Both the position numbers and the translations under genes were made by a program. Of a DNA stretch of 64,000 bases, positions 54,000-64,000 are shown piece after piece (positions within the stretch are counted from its first letter, which is position 1; the number at the start of each line of letters is the position of its first letter). This DNA is from Erythrophleum ivorense. Taxonomy: Eukaryota > Streptophyta > Magnoliopsida > Fabales > Fabaceae. The notes under the pieces were generated by a model. The model did no database searches. It was not told where the DNA came from and saw only the letters and a list, made by a program, of their open reading frames with translations. The DNA lies in assembly GCA_026724425.1 (NCBI GenBank), contig JAIUCV010000076.1:3929501-3993500 (forward strand). Reading direction: 5' to 3'.

Positions 54000-54419
54000 C
54001 GCGAGAGAGTTGAGTCTAGCTCTGGCAGGATCGACAAGCCTGCGCAGGGTCAGAAGAGGAGAGCAGACGAGATGTCTGTTAGTAGCTTGAGCAGCAAGGG
54101 TGGTTGCTATGGTTGCGGGAGCATGGAGCATAGAGTTGCTAGTTGCCCCAAGAGGGCGGCATCCAGAGAGTCTACGGTGTGTTTCCACTGTAGGGAGCCA
54201 GGGCATATCAGGCCGATGTGTCCCCAGTTGCAGCCGATGTCAGTGGCGGCGGTTCAGCCTTTGGCGATTCAGTCAGCGGATCAGATCGCAGCGTTGCAGC
54301 AGTTAGATCAGACAGGAGGAGTGGCGCGTGTGTACACGTCGACGTCAGAGTTGGGCCAGACGAGTCGTTCAGGCCATATCACAGGTAGAATCTCTTACTC
54401 AGACTTTGTAAATTCTTAG
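52953..54419 (+). CDS. Gag of the copy F TR-GAG element
   Basis: 488 codons, intact. It starts MDAGARGRGARGRGRARGG, an Arg-Gly-rich N-terminus to about residue 40, then an Ala/Gly/Gln-rich linker holding a small duplicated GFVGQHGAA motif (residues about 125-140). The retrotransposon gag core spans about 150-300 (FEGGSELEQADEWRQRLERN, LWWRSIVTRRAMWTWGEF, EYDAEFGRLVVHTGF, MRFLQGLRSSI). A polyglutamine run lies at about 340-350. Two zinc knuckles follow, CYGCGSMEHRVASC and CFHCREPGHIRPMC (about 385-423). It ends shortly after SGHITG, exactly where protease starts in full Gypsy polyproteins, so pol was removed at that joint. Alternative start codons are not better placed; this ATG follows the leader and lies near the primer site. 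Confidence 0.93.
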
Positions 54420-55527
54420 TGGTAGAATTTTAGTGTTATTGTTGGTATCCTTTTTCTTCCGGCGTTAGAGTTTAGGAATCTTTTGCACAATTGGTGGAAT
54501 TGTGTAAGAACGTTGTTAGTGGGCGGTGTGGAGTCTCAAGGTGTTGGACTCGGGAATATTAAATGTTTCCTTACTCTGGAGCGTGCCAAGTGTATCGGCA
54601 TCCGGAACAGCGTTGTTGAGCTTTTGGGTTTTGACCAAGGTGGTCGGTGGAGGAATTTCGGCTACGTATGTGTTAGAGCGGTTAGTGGCATGGAGTTGAG
54701 TCGATGGGGAGTCGCTTTACCTAAAAGTTTTTTGTGAGGCTTTGCATGGGAGGCTGTGCAGGATGCCTGTATGCTGGACCCAAGTGGGGGAGCACAGCAT
54801 TAATGGAGTTACTTTCGTTCGGGAAACGACGGTGAAGGTTCGTGTTTGAAAAGTTACGCCGTTAGGCGAAAAGGAGAGTTCGAGTTTAAGGTGGGGAGAT
54901 AGTGGGTATCTCCAATTGGTTTGTGGTTATAGCTTTGGTTTTGGGTGTTTGGCATTGTGGATATGTATTTTCGTTGGTGGTACATTTTTGAATTATATGA
55001 GATGGAGTTGCCTCATATTTGGATTGTGTTTCGGATGTTGCATGGAGGTGTTATACGCGTTTCAGATTATTACTCGATACAGTCCTAGAGACGGTGGGTC
55101 TTTAGAAGAGACGGGTGGGTCTTGATTAGAGACGGGTGGGTCTCTGGAAGAGATGGGTGGATCTCTTGTGGACTTATATGTGAGGGTCCCTACCTCAGTA
55201 TAAGTGGTTTTGTGGTTACTATTGTGACGGGTGGGTCACAATGGTTTTGTGGTTACTATTGTGATGGGTGGGTCACAATAGGGGTATCGAGGAGACGGGT
55301 GGGTCTCATGTGTTGTTTTTAGAGTTGTGGTGTTGTATTGAGGAGTAATAATGTCTGGGAACGTGTGTATAACATAAGAATTCGGCGTGAATCTCTGAGA
55401 TTAGTGGAACATCTCTGGTGTTGGGCCATGTGGGCCGGTTATTGTCGTCTGTGGTAGACGAATTTGCGTCTGTGGTAGACGTGTTGTGTTGGGATTCGAG
55501 GACGAATCCAGTTTAGTGGGGGAGAAT
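54420..55527 (+). other. Non-coding 3' part of the copy F internal region
   Basis: About 1.1 kb with no pol motif. Between about 55085 and 55310 the unit GACGGGTGGGTC (and relatives with GATGGGTGGGTC or GGTGGGTCACAATGG) recurs roughly ten times. A TCTGTGGTAGACG unit is duplicated at 55447-55480. It ends with the signature GGATTCGAGGACGAATCC (55493-55510) and the purine tract. Confidence 0.7.
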
Positions 55528-56839
55528 TGTAACATCCGTGAACGTGAAGTGCTGTTTTAGAGGTGATGTCGGACGACACCAAGTGATCGGGAGGAGTTGC
55601 ATATGCTCTATACGGTGTGAATCTCGGGTTGGCTGTGCATGTTCTTGTTTGATTGTTGTGCAGTCGGTCTAAAGGTTCAAGCATTGTGTAGAAAATGTGT
55701 AAATCGACTTCTGATTGGTTGGTGTCGAGCGACACCAGGAGGGTGTCGATCGACACCGGTTTGGGAATCGATTTCCGGTTTAAATCGATTGTGTTCGGTT
55801 TTGTGGAGTTGGTCGAGTGGTGTCGACCGACACCAGGGAGGGTGTCGCTCGACATCGGTTATTGGAATTTCGACCGGTTTGATTTAAGTCGGCTGGTTTT
55901 GTCGGTTTAGGGCGAGGGAAGCCCTAGGTCCGCAATAAATCACTGTAGCCGCGTGGAAAAGGCTCAGTTTTCGAGGCAGAGAGTTTTCAGAGAGAAAGAG
56001 GTGATTTCTGGGGTGATTTTGGAGTTTGGAGGCTTGATTGTTGCTGTTCTTCGTTGTTTCATCTCTTCTCCTTCCTTCCAATCCGTTTCTAAGGTGAGTG
56101 CGTGACCGTAGGTCCGTGAATCACTGGAGATCTGTTGTGGTGTTGATATTTTGAGTTGTTCTTGAGTGGTTCTTGAGTTATTTGAGTCTATAATCGTTTT
56201 AGGGTGTTGAATCCCCTTGAGTATGTGTTTTTGTGTTGTTTCGTCGAGTTTGGTTTGTTGAGGTCGGGGCAGTGTCGGTCGACACTGAGGAGCTAGTGTC
56301 GAGCGACACCACTTGTGGTGTCGATCGACACCTAGCTGGGCGTCGAGCGACACCGTGGGGAGGTGTCGGTCGACACTAATGTTCTGTTTCGAGTTTATCG
56401 AGTATTGTTGCTGTTGTTACTGTGATGATTATTATTATGGCTATTGTTGATATTGTGGTATTGTCTAGTGGTTGGCGTAATTGGCCTGTAGACGGAATGA
56501 CCGTCTCACTGAGTATTTATGATAATACTCACGCATCTCTTTCGTAATGTGATGCAGGTAACAGGAATGTGTGACCGCGGGATCGAGGCTGAAGAGGGGG
56601 ATGATAGGGTTATTGGTTTATTGGTTCATTGGTTATTGTTTTATTATTCGAATTGGTAGCTAACCTGGTGTTAGGTTGCTAGAGTTTATTTATTATTCTG
56701 GAATTGTTTATTGGATTATTGGTTATTGATATTGAGATTTTTGTCGTCGAATTGAAATTGATAATTTAATTATTTATTTGAAGACTTCCGCTGAGTATTG
56801 ATTTAATTATTAAAAAAAAAAAAAGGCCTGGTTGTTTCG
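55528..56839 (+). repeat. Copy F 3' LTR
   Basis: 1312 bp ending TTGTTTCG (last base G instead of A). Palindromes start at 55566 (first base A), 55722, 55743, 55820, 55842 (arm CGACAT), 56272, 56296, 56318, 56340 (first arm GCGTCG) and 56363. Outside the palindrome indels and the A-run, only a few substitutions separate it from the 5' LTR. Confidence 0.95.
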
Positions 56840-57286
56840 GATTACAAATCAGATATTGAATAACACTGGATTTTGAAACCGGATTTGAAATCTTGATTGA
56901 ATAACACTGGATTGTAATTCAGTTTCAGTTCATTTCAAATACAACATCCAATAACACCCCCTATATGTTTGGGGGAAAATATAAATTTTACATTTTGTTG
57001 GGTATAATTGTGAAAAAAGAAAAAAATTGGGACAAATAGTGAAATCATAATTGTGGAATGACTAATTTAGAAAATAAATTAATGTATGATGAAAAGTTGA
57101 TGTTTAACCATTTCATCCATCAATCCATTTTAATTTGACTCATATGATCCACAATCCATTTGATCCACAATCCATTCGATCCATTAATCCATTAGGATCA
57201 AAAAATTTGATCCATTAGGATTAATGGGTTGGTTGGGTTGGGTCAACCTATGGATTTCAATCCATTTTGACACCCCTATACTTCAT

Positions 57287-58121
57287 AACACTATTATAAA
57301 AATAACCAAAATGATAAGAAACCATAAGACTTGGAAGCTTAATTTGATAAGCATCCAAATTTATCAGTATATTTGGGTTAATATGGTTTTTTAATAAAAC
57401 TATATAATTAAGCCAAATAAAATTTATATTATTATAAATATTTCACTGTGAAAAAGTTGAAAATATTTATATCAAGATATTAAAATATTTGAAATAGCTT
57501 AACTTGGTTAAAAAGTTAAAATATTTAAAATATTTGTTTATCAAAAAGTTGAATATGGATATGCGCCATGCGGAGTGAAAAGATTGCTAATCACTTACTT
57601 AGTTTTGCTAAAGTTTCAATGATTATGATTTTTGTAATCTTTAAAAATAAGTAAAAGTTTTTTATATTTAAATGATAAAAAATATGAATATGGTATGAAA
57701 TTTCCACATTGAAAATAAAATTAGATGGTAGTTCAAAAACATATTATAAAAAGAACTAAAATGAAAACAAGTCAAATAAATTTATAAGTATCGTTTTGTT
57801 TAATATAATTTTTAATAAAACATTATAATTGCAATTATATTATTAACAAAAAATATTATTTATCATAAATATTATTAACACATATATAAAATTTAATAAA
57901 TTATTTCATTGCAAATAATTTCAAATTAAATCATATTTAATAAAATAGTTTATAAATTTTTTACCCCGCACACCACCTAGTAGAATATATATTTGGTAAA
58001 GTTAATATAAGCCAATCCTATACATAGCATGATAGCAACGTAAATAAGAAATTGATTGCCGTTTTTTCAAATTAATATAGATGATTATTTTAAAAGGTAG
58101 TGGCGGCTACTTTTTCAAACA
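57287..58121. other. AT-rich DNA between hAT nest and Helitron
   Basis: No gene seen. Many AAATATTT motifs. It includes the possible Helitron end CTAG at 57977-57980. Confidence 0.4.
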
Positions 58122-60282
58122 CTAGGTTTTTCACCCGCGCTACGCGCGGGTCTGTATTAATAATTTGAATAAATATTTTTATTCATAAGTTTTTTTCGTC
58201 CGTAGCATGATTGATTGTAATGAACCAATGTTCTTATTTCTCTTCTTCTGTTTCATGTTTTTTAGTTTTTTAGTTTTTTTTTCCTTTATTTTCGCTCTTT
58301 ATTCGATTTTTTTTCTTCATCTTTACTCTTCCTCGTCTTCCTTCCTCTTCAGTTATTTGTCCTTGCAATTTCTTATTCAGTCTCATTCTTCATCTTTGTT
58401 ATTTTTCTGTTTATCTTTTGTCCTCGTTCTTTAATATCATTGTCTTCGTTTTTATTTTTTATTGTTTTTTCTTATTAATTGTCCTCGTCTTGGTTCTTGT
58501 TCTTCCATTTTTTCTATAATTAGTTCATGCGGTCGAAGTTGTTAGGAGTTTGCTATATTTCCTTTTATTTAGCTTTTTCTCTTTATTTTTCTTGATTATT
58601 CTCCAATACTTGATACCTTTTATAAATAGTTTTATTGTAGTTCTCTTTAATTTAATATTATGTAGAGTAAAAATTTAATTATCTGATACACCCAACCAAA
58701 CTTAAAAATGAAAAAGATTCACGGAAACAAAATTAAGATAGAGATGGTACAATTACATATTCACACATGTTATAAGCAATGTCTAATAATAATATAAATA
58801 ATTTAATTTTTGCAATCATAGAGATATAGCTACGCATAGCTGTCAGTTTCTTATTTTTCAGTTTCATTTTTTTATTTGGTTTCCTTCTCTAGCCTTATTT
58901 TTTTGTTTCTTTTATGGCTTTGTTCTTTGCTATCTTCGTCCTCCATTTTCTTCATTTACTTCATTTTCTTTTTGTTCTTCTTGGTTCTTATTCTTATGTT
59001 TCTTCTATGATAAATTATTTCCATCGAAAATGCTAATGTTTTGCTAGATTTGTTTTCTTCTTCTTTGTATTGGTTATTCTCCTTTCTAATTTTTCCTCAC
59101 TCTATTGCTTTTGTACATATTTTTTAGCATAAGTCTCTTTAATCCTATGTAGAATATATTTTCATTATCTGATACACCAAACCAAATTTAAAAATGAAAA
59201 TGTACGCATAAACAAATTTAAGCTAGAAGATAAGCTAATATTTTGGTAGGTTTTCTAGGGTTATAAAACCAAAATGAAGAGAAGCTAATCGACATATATT
59301 ATTGTTTTTCATTTTCTTCTTCGTTCTTGTTTTTATGGTTTTTAATTTTCTTTGATTCATTCTTATTCAGTCTCTTATGTTTTGATTTCTTATTTGTCTT
59401 TTCTCTTATATGGTTTCTTCTTCATTTTCACTCATCTTTGCGTTTGTTTTTCTTCGTCTTCGAGCTTCTTTTTTATTCTTTTTTTTTTTTGGTTTCGTCT
59501 CCTTCTTTCTTATTCGCTTTCCTCTTTAGATTGGTCTTTGCAAGTTTTTTGTTTTTGTTTGGTTTATTCTCCTTCGTTTTTATTCGATTTCCTCTTCAAA
59601 TTTTTCTTCGCAAGTTTTTTATCTGGTTTTTTCTTATTCATCTTTGCCTTCTTTTTCTATTTTGTCTTCGCAATTCAATATATTCGTTTTCGCTCTTCTT
59701 CAGTTTTATCTTCTTACTCTTCTTCTTTGTGTCTATTTTTTTTCTTCAACTTTTTTTCTTTCTTATTTGTCTAGGTTATTCTCCACCATTAAAATTTTAC
59801 ATGGCTTCATTCCTCTTGTAAAATATTAATTTTATGTTGAAATTTGTAAACTAATTTTAACATAAGCATTTTTTAATTTGATATCGATCCATAAGTTATT
59901 TAGAGTATTCACATATAAAATATATATATGCTTTATAAATTTGTTCTTTCTTCTTTGTTAAAAATTTTTAGTGATTATTTATATAATTAAAACCATTATC
60001 TTAAATTAAGAAATTTTTCTAATATAAATCTAAGTAGATTTTTGGTGTTACTAAAAACTTATACATATTTTTCTTATATCTATCGATATTCCAAATCTAA
60101 AATTTGGAAAATTTCTTAATCTTAGATGATGATATAGAAAAATATTATTGATTGTTTAAAATTTGGAAAATTTCTTAATTTTAGAGATGCTGATTTGGCA
60201 TAATTTAATTGGTTAAAAAAAAATTAAAAGCTGATGTGGACACCCTTAGAGGCATTTAGCCTCAACTTTTATATAGTATAGA
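58122..60282 (-). mobile_element. Non-autonomous Helitron
   Basis: On the minus strand it starts TCTATACTATATAAAAGTTG (60282 leftward), with GGTGTCCACATCAGC about 45 bp in, and ends with the perfect hairpin CCCGCGCGTAGCGCGGG followed by TGAAAAACCTAG (58122). The host bases are A before TC and T after CTAG, so the borders are canonical. The 2.16-kb body is strongly pyrimidine-rich on the plus strand, with many TTCTT and TTTTCTTC tracts; open frames there reflect this composition and are not genes. No Rep or helicase is encoded. Confidence 0.9.
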
Positions 60283-62500
60283 TTAGATAATCATACGATA
60301 CGGTAATTGACTATATTGTGTGTAGGTTAACAGACTTGCTTATATGGTGCAAAATTGACCACCTAATTTCTTCTTATTTTTCTCATACACGAGAGCTTCT
60401 CTTTTGTGAACAAGGAGCTCGTGAGTTTGCAGCACATGTATTCTTCGAGTCAGAGATCATATGAGATTAATATATATTAGTCACCTTCAAGGTTACATAT
60501 ATACTATCGCTAAAACCATTTAATTTATGTTATAAAATATTTATTTTGCTAAAACCACCTAAGGACATCCACATCGATGAGATCTTATAAAAGTGTCTCA
60601 CAAATTATAATATTAATATTTTTTAAACAATTTTAATACATGATTAATTTTTAGATCATAAAATAAAGCTAAATCAGTCTCATAATATGCTAGAAGAGTA
60701 TAATGGGTTAGAAGTTCTATATATAGTTTTAGATGTGTAAAAAGAAATAGGTTTTGTTGATTAGTCCATTGGGAAAAATAGTTTTAGATGTCAAGATCCC
60801 ACCCATTGAATAATGTACAATAGCATTGTTAAGATTCCATTCTTGCAAGATAAAAGAATCAAGATTTTTTTTCCATTTGCCACTAACCGAAACCAAGGTT
60901 GCGTCAAAAATTTCATTTTCATTCTAATTCTTCGGCCCACATGAAACCACAAAGTTACAACTTTTAGTTTTGCAAAAATCTAAGATATGCAATAAACGTT
61001 GAGTTTGTATGTGTTTGCTTGGTTTCTTACAAAAAAGGTTGACAATGTTGGGTGTGTCGTACTCTTGTCTTGATGCCAGTTGTCTAATTGAAAAACAACA
61101 AATGTAAAAATTAATGAAAGAGGAAAATGACAAAAAAATATAGAGGCAACCAGTAAGTAACTAATAATTGCGGAAGAAAAAAGAAAGAGAAACGAATAAT
61201 TGCCATATAGAAAAGTAGTAATAATAAAAAAAAAAAAAAAAAAAACCATGTGGTTTTGTGCACACGTGCAACCCTCCACTCCAATTTTTCTTAATGTGTA
61301 CAATTAATTTGAATATAGAACTTAATTACGAATCACTATTTAAGTACTTGTGGACCTCTAACACATTCATTCCGTTTCCAGTAATCATATCAATAAAATT
61401 GCATTTGATTAGCCGTTAACTTTGTGTGGTCAACGAAGAAAATTATAACAGACACTGCATATATTTTTATTTTCATTAACCTCGGCTAATCCAATGAAAA
61501 ATAGAAGCTTCTATGTTTATTATTAAAAACCTTAAATTTATTAGTTTTTGATATGTAAATTCCTTTTAAATATTTTTAAAATAAAATCTTAGTATTAGTT
61601 AAAAATGAAAAAATTGTAGTTCAAAAAGTAGGAATATTATAAAATAGAAAATCGGTGGCTTTCAAAAATATCAAAATGTTAATGACCTTTCAAAAATATT
61701 ATTTGGATTTTTTTTTTGTTATAAAATATTAAATAAATCTCTTTTTTGGCACTTCTGAATTGAAGATCCTTCTGGCAATTCTGTTTTAGTCCAAACTGCA
61801 TGCGAAAAAAATAGTTGTCTCATTTATTGATATATCTTTTAAAAACAAATTAGTTATCAGACTCCATTTGTTTTGAAAAATGATTTTTTCTAATATTTTT
61901 TGTTGTTTTTAAAGTTAAAATTTCTACATTTTTGATGAAATTTTCATTAATTATTATCAAAAAAATCAGATGTCAAAAAACATTTATTGATGATTATCAA
62001 ATTATTTTGATTACTATTAGTTCAAATTCATAGGAAATTGTTTAATTTAAATATTTATGATTAGACAATAATTTTTTTTCTTAATATGTGTGAAATTTTT
62101 TTTTTCAAAATAGAGGGAGTATTGTATATATATTTGACTATAAATAAATGAACTGCCTTTGTAATCATAATTAAACTTTTATTTTTTTACCTTGGGCCAT
62201 AATTAAAGTTTACAGTGAATCTTTTTGCCTTACATGTATTCTAGTTCAATATCACAATCTTTTCGAACTAGTGTATTAAATGTAATATAAATTTCATTAA
62301 TTTATTAAGATATCACCGATTTATATTTTCAGGGAAAAAAAACAGTAAAAGAAATACTATAACTTAGCAAAATCGGTGGCATTAACTTTGGGAGAATCTT
62401 GAAATTAGGATTATTATAGTACTACGGTGGTTTAAGAAAATTAAAAAGATTTTTGTTAGGAATATAAAAAACCTTACGAGCTGAGAGAGTACAAATAAGT
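60283..62500. other. Intergenic DNA upstream of the host gene
   Basis: AT-rich, no coding signal on either strand. A run of about 20 A lies at 61227-61246. The last few hundred bases presumably include the promoter of the gene at 62562; I cannot point to a clear TATA box. Confidence 0.4.
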
Positions 62501-62561
62501 GAAAAACAAATTATTTATACACAAATTCTCTTCTTCTTCTTCCTTCTTCTCTGACAAAGTT

Positions 62562-64000
62562 ATGGGCGAACAGCAAATCTCAGCTACAGTGCCGCGTGAC
62601 AGAACCGATGAACAGGTTTTGATCAATGTTTTTCAATTTCGATTTTTCTTCTCTGCTTTACCTTTTAGTTTAAATTCCTTCTTTTTTTTCTTTTCTCCAT
62701 TGAATCTTCTCTCTTCTCTTCTTCTCACTGATTCTTGTTCCCCACTTTATTTCCTGGTTATGGAAATCAAGAAATTGATACATTTCCTAAATTCTCCATT
62801 TTTAGCAAAACAAAAAGAGAGAGACTTTTGTTCACACTCTCTGTTCATTCCATTACCAGTTCTTGCCTTCAGACAATTCACATTAGAATCACTTTCCAAG
62901 ATCTCATAACACACTCTGTTCATACTTAATTTCAGACTATTTTAGAGATCTGTATCACAGAATTCGAGATTGTTTGGATTGATGATTGATCGTTTTGTTT
63001 GCAGGCAATCTTGGCTTTGAAGAAAGGTGCACAACTTCTGAAATGTCGGCGAAGAGGAAACCCAAAGTTTTGTCCTTTTAAACTCTCCATGGTAAGATTT
63101 CAAATCAAATTCCTCCAAATGCAGAAAACAAAGGAAGAGAAATCATTAAACTATTTAAAGGGTTTTAATAAAGTTGTGATCTTTTGCTTTTTTGAAGGAT
63201 GAGAAGTATCTGATTTGGTACTCAGGACAAGATGAGAGACAACTGAGATTGAGTTCGGTTATAACAATCGTCCGAGGACAAATCACAGTATGTAGAGAAA
63301 CCTTTTTGGATTCATAAAGATTGAATCTTGAATGATGAAATTGAAATTGGTTTCCTCTTTCTTGTTCTTAAAGCCAAACTTTCAGAAACAAGCTCAACCG
63401 GATCGAAAGGAGCAGTCTTTTTCACTCATTTACGCAAATGGAGAACACACTCTTGATCTCGTAAGTCTCAGGTTCATGTTTCAACAAAATCAGAACTTTC
63501 TTGAAAATGTTTATGTAATGTAGATATGCAAAGATAAAGCACAAGCAGACTCTTGGTTTAAAGGCCTTAGAGCAGTGATAACGAAGCATCACAACGTTCG
63601 AACATCCACGAGTCTTCTTCGGTCTAGCAGAGGAGCTCAAAGCTGCATCAATAGCCCTGCAGGTTTCATGCGCAGGAAACAGAATCTTGGACTTGTTGAA
63701 GAGACCCCTGACTTCACTCAGGTAAACTAAAAAGAAGAAAAAAAAAAACACTTTCTTGATATTGTTTCTCGTTCTTGATGTGTGTATTGTTATGTTCTTG
63801 AAGATACGGAGTTTATGTGGAAGTCCATCTACGTTATTCGAGGAACGATGTTTATCGAACGGGCTGTCTTGTTCTTCAGATAGTTTCTACTCTGTTGAAT
63901 CATCTGCATCTGAAGCCTTTGGTCCAGTTTCTCCTTACTATGAATCAGATTACAACAACATTAAAAACTCTGATTGTGATGACCGTGCAGTTTCAGAGCT
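62562..64000 (+). CDS. PH-RCC1-FYVE (PRAF-type) protein gene, 5' part; runs off the window
   Basis: Six exons fit by splice sites and phase: 62562-62615, 63005-63091, 63198-63287, 63374-63460, 63534-63722 and 63804 onward, all introns phase 0 with GT-AG ends. The protein starts MGEQQISATVPRDRTDEQ, then a PH domain (AILALKKGAQLLKCRRRGN, FCPFKLSMDEKYLIWYSG, SSVITIVRGQIT, QSFSLIYANGEHTLDLICKD, ADSWFKGLRAVIT) at about residues 19-140, followed by a Ser-rich linker. RCC1 repeats, the FYVE zinc finger and a BRX domain are expected beyond the window. PH and FYVE domains bind membrane phosphoinositides; RCC1 repeats in this plant family are linked to small GTPase exchange. It resembles, from memory, Arabidopsis At1g65920. 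All seen exons are intact, so it is likely a working gene. Confidence 0.88.

Larger units (their letters stand above)
51463..56839 (+). mobile_element. Gag-only Gypsy retrotransposon of the palindrome LTR family (copy F, TR-GAG type)
   Basis: LTRs 51463-52747 and 55528-56839, with exact TSD GATTA (51458-51462 and 56840-56844). The primer site TTTTGGTATCAGAGCG follows the 5' LTR; the purine tract AGTGGGGGAGAAT precedes the 3' LTR. The internal region codes an intact gag and no pol at all. Such gag-only elements are described in plants as TR-GAG and are thought to be moved by the pol of full-length relatives. The intact gag and similar LTRs suggest it was recently mobile. Confidence 0.95.
51166..56961. 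mobile_element. PIF/Harbinger-like MITE (middle level of nest)
   Basis: The terminal inverted repeats GGGGGTGCTATT and (reverse) GGGGGTGTTATT are bounded by a 3-bp TSD TAT (51163-51165 and 56962-56964). The MITE is about 410 bp without its insertion. It contains repeated TTGAATAACACTGGATTTTA units on both sides of the retrotransposon. The 3-bp TSD fits PIF/Harbinger. Confidence 0.75.
50264..57278. mobile_element. Non-autonomous hAT element (outer level of nest)
   Basis: The ends TAGAGGTGTCAAAATGG and (reverse) TAGGGGTGTCAAAATGG are terminal inverted repeats, flanked by an exact 8-bp TSD TACTTCAT (50256-50263 and 57279-57286), the length made by hAT transposases. Sub-terminal regions have many ATGGATC and ATCCATT motifs, as hAT elements often do. 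Without the insertions it would be about 1.2 kb, half of it the minisatellite at 50545-51160, and has no transposase. Confidence 0.9.
49790..57980 (+). mobile_element. Possible outer Helitron enclosing the hAT nest
   Basis: After A49789 the sequence reads TCCCTAATATATTAAAAGAG, like Helitron 5' ends. At 57961-57980 ACCCCGCACACCACCTAG ends in CTAG followed by T. A|TC and CTAG|T are the canonical Helitron borders, but the expected 3' hairpin is degenerate here. If real, the hAT element at 50264-57278 inserted into it later. Confidence 0.35.

Noticed and set aside
53101..54206. Minus-strand ORFs rich in Ser/Pro/Leu opposite the gag of copy F
   Set aside because: Shadows of the gag frame in GC-rich sequence; the Cys/Leu runs are the reverse of the CAG repeat.
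59327..59829. Phe/Leu/Ser-rich ORF of 164 residues resembling a membrane protein
   Set aside because: It lies in the pyrimidine-rich body of a Helitron with two other frames also open; hydrophobicity follows from T-rich DNA.

Overview
This window is nuclear DNA of a flowering plant, almost certainly a member of the Brassicaceae close to Arabidopsis. The reasons are a split gene with GT-AG introns at the right edge (a PH/RCC1/FYVE protein of the PRAF family), Helitron ends of the ATREP type, an Emigrant-like MITE, a Cassandra TRIM with 5S rRNA sequence, and Copia, chromovirus-like and Tat retrotransposons. It reads as a repeat-dense, probably pericentromeric or otherwise gene-poor segment: one clear host gene in 64 kb, and most of the rest is nested mobile DNA. 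No search could be run; family names come from termini, target-site duplications (TSDs) and protein motifs read by eye.

Layout. 1-24 is the tail of a Gypsy LTR. 938-3109 is a small LTR retrotransposon on the minus strand with a solo Gypsy LTR (1005-2082) inside its left LTR. 4466-4933 is an Emigrant-like MITE. 5168 is a Helitron-like left end followed by broken copies of host genes: a TFIIF-beta pseudogene (5487-6563), a polygalacturonase fragment (6714-7036) and, beyond later insertions, two unidentified exons (22211-22420). Into this have inserted a decayed Copia (7522-14986, itself holding a solo Gypsy LTR at 10549-11865), a young Copia (15012-21830) and a Tat-type Gypsy (22516-32475) with an antisense extra gene. 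33365-34616 is a short Helitron with a rearranged duplicate beside it. 35089-37489 is a young, internally deleted Copia. 38131-43020 is a Sadhu-like retroposon split by a deleted Gypsy (38218-42145). 43-48.9 kb holds a fold-back element, a MULE-type MITE and another solo LTR. 48960-49777 is Cassandra. 50264-57278 is a three-level nest (hAT, then a PIF/Harbinger-like MITE, then a gag-only Gypsy), each with an exact TSD. 58122-60282 is a minus-strand Helitron. 62562-64000 is the host gene.

The most unusual signal is in one Gypsy LTR family (starts TGTAACATCCGT, ends TTGTTTCA), present here at six loci plus the left-edge tail. Each full LTR carries two clusters of a 14-bp interrupted palindrome, GTGTCG-NN-CGACAC, with invariant arms and a free central dinucleotide, up to ten per LTR. 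The two LTRs of a single insertion differ mainly by gain or loss of whole palindrome units. The same LTRs hold a likely 5' leader intron, and just before its 3' splice site are two small hairpins whose stems change in a compensatory way between copies. I know of no described system that matches this combination; its function is unknown.
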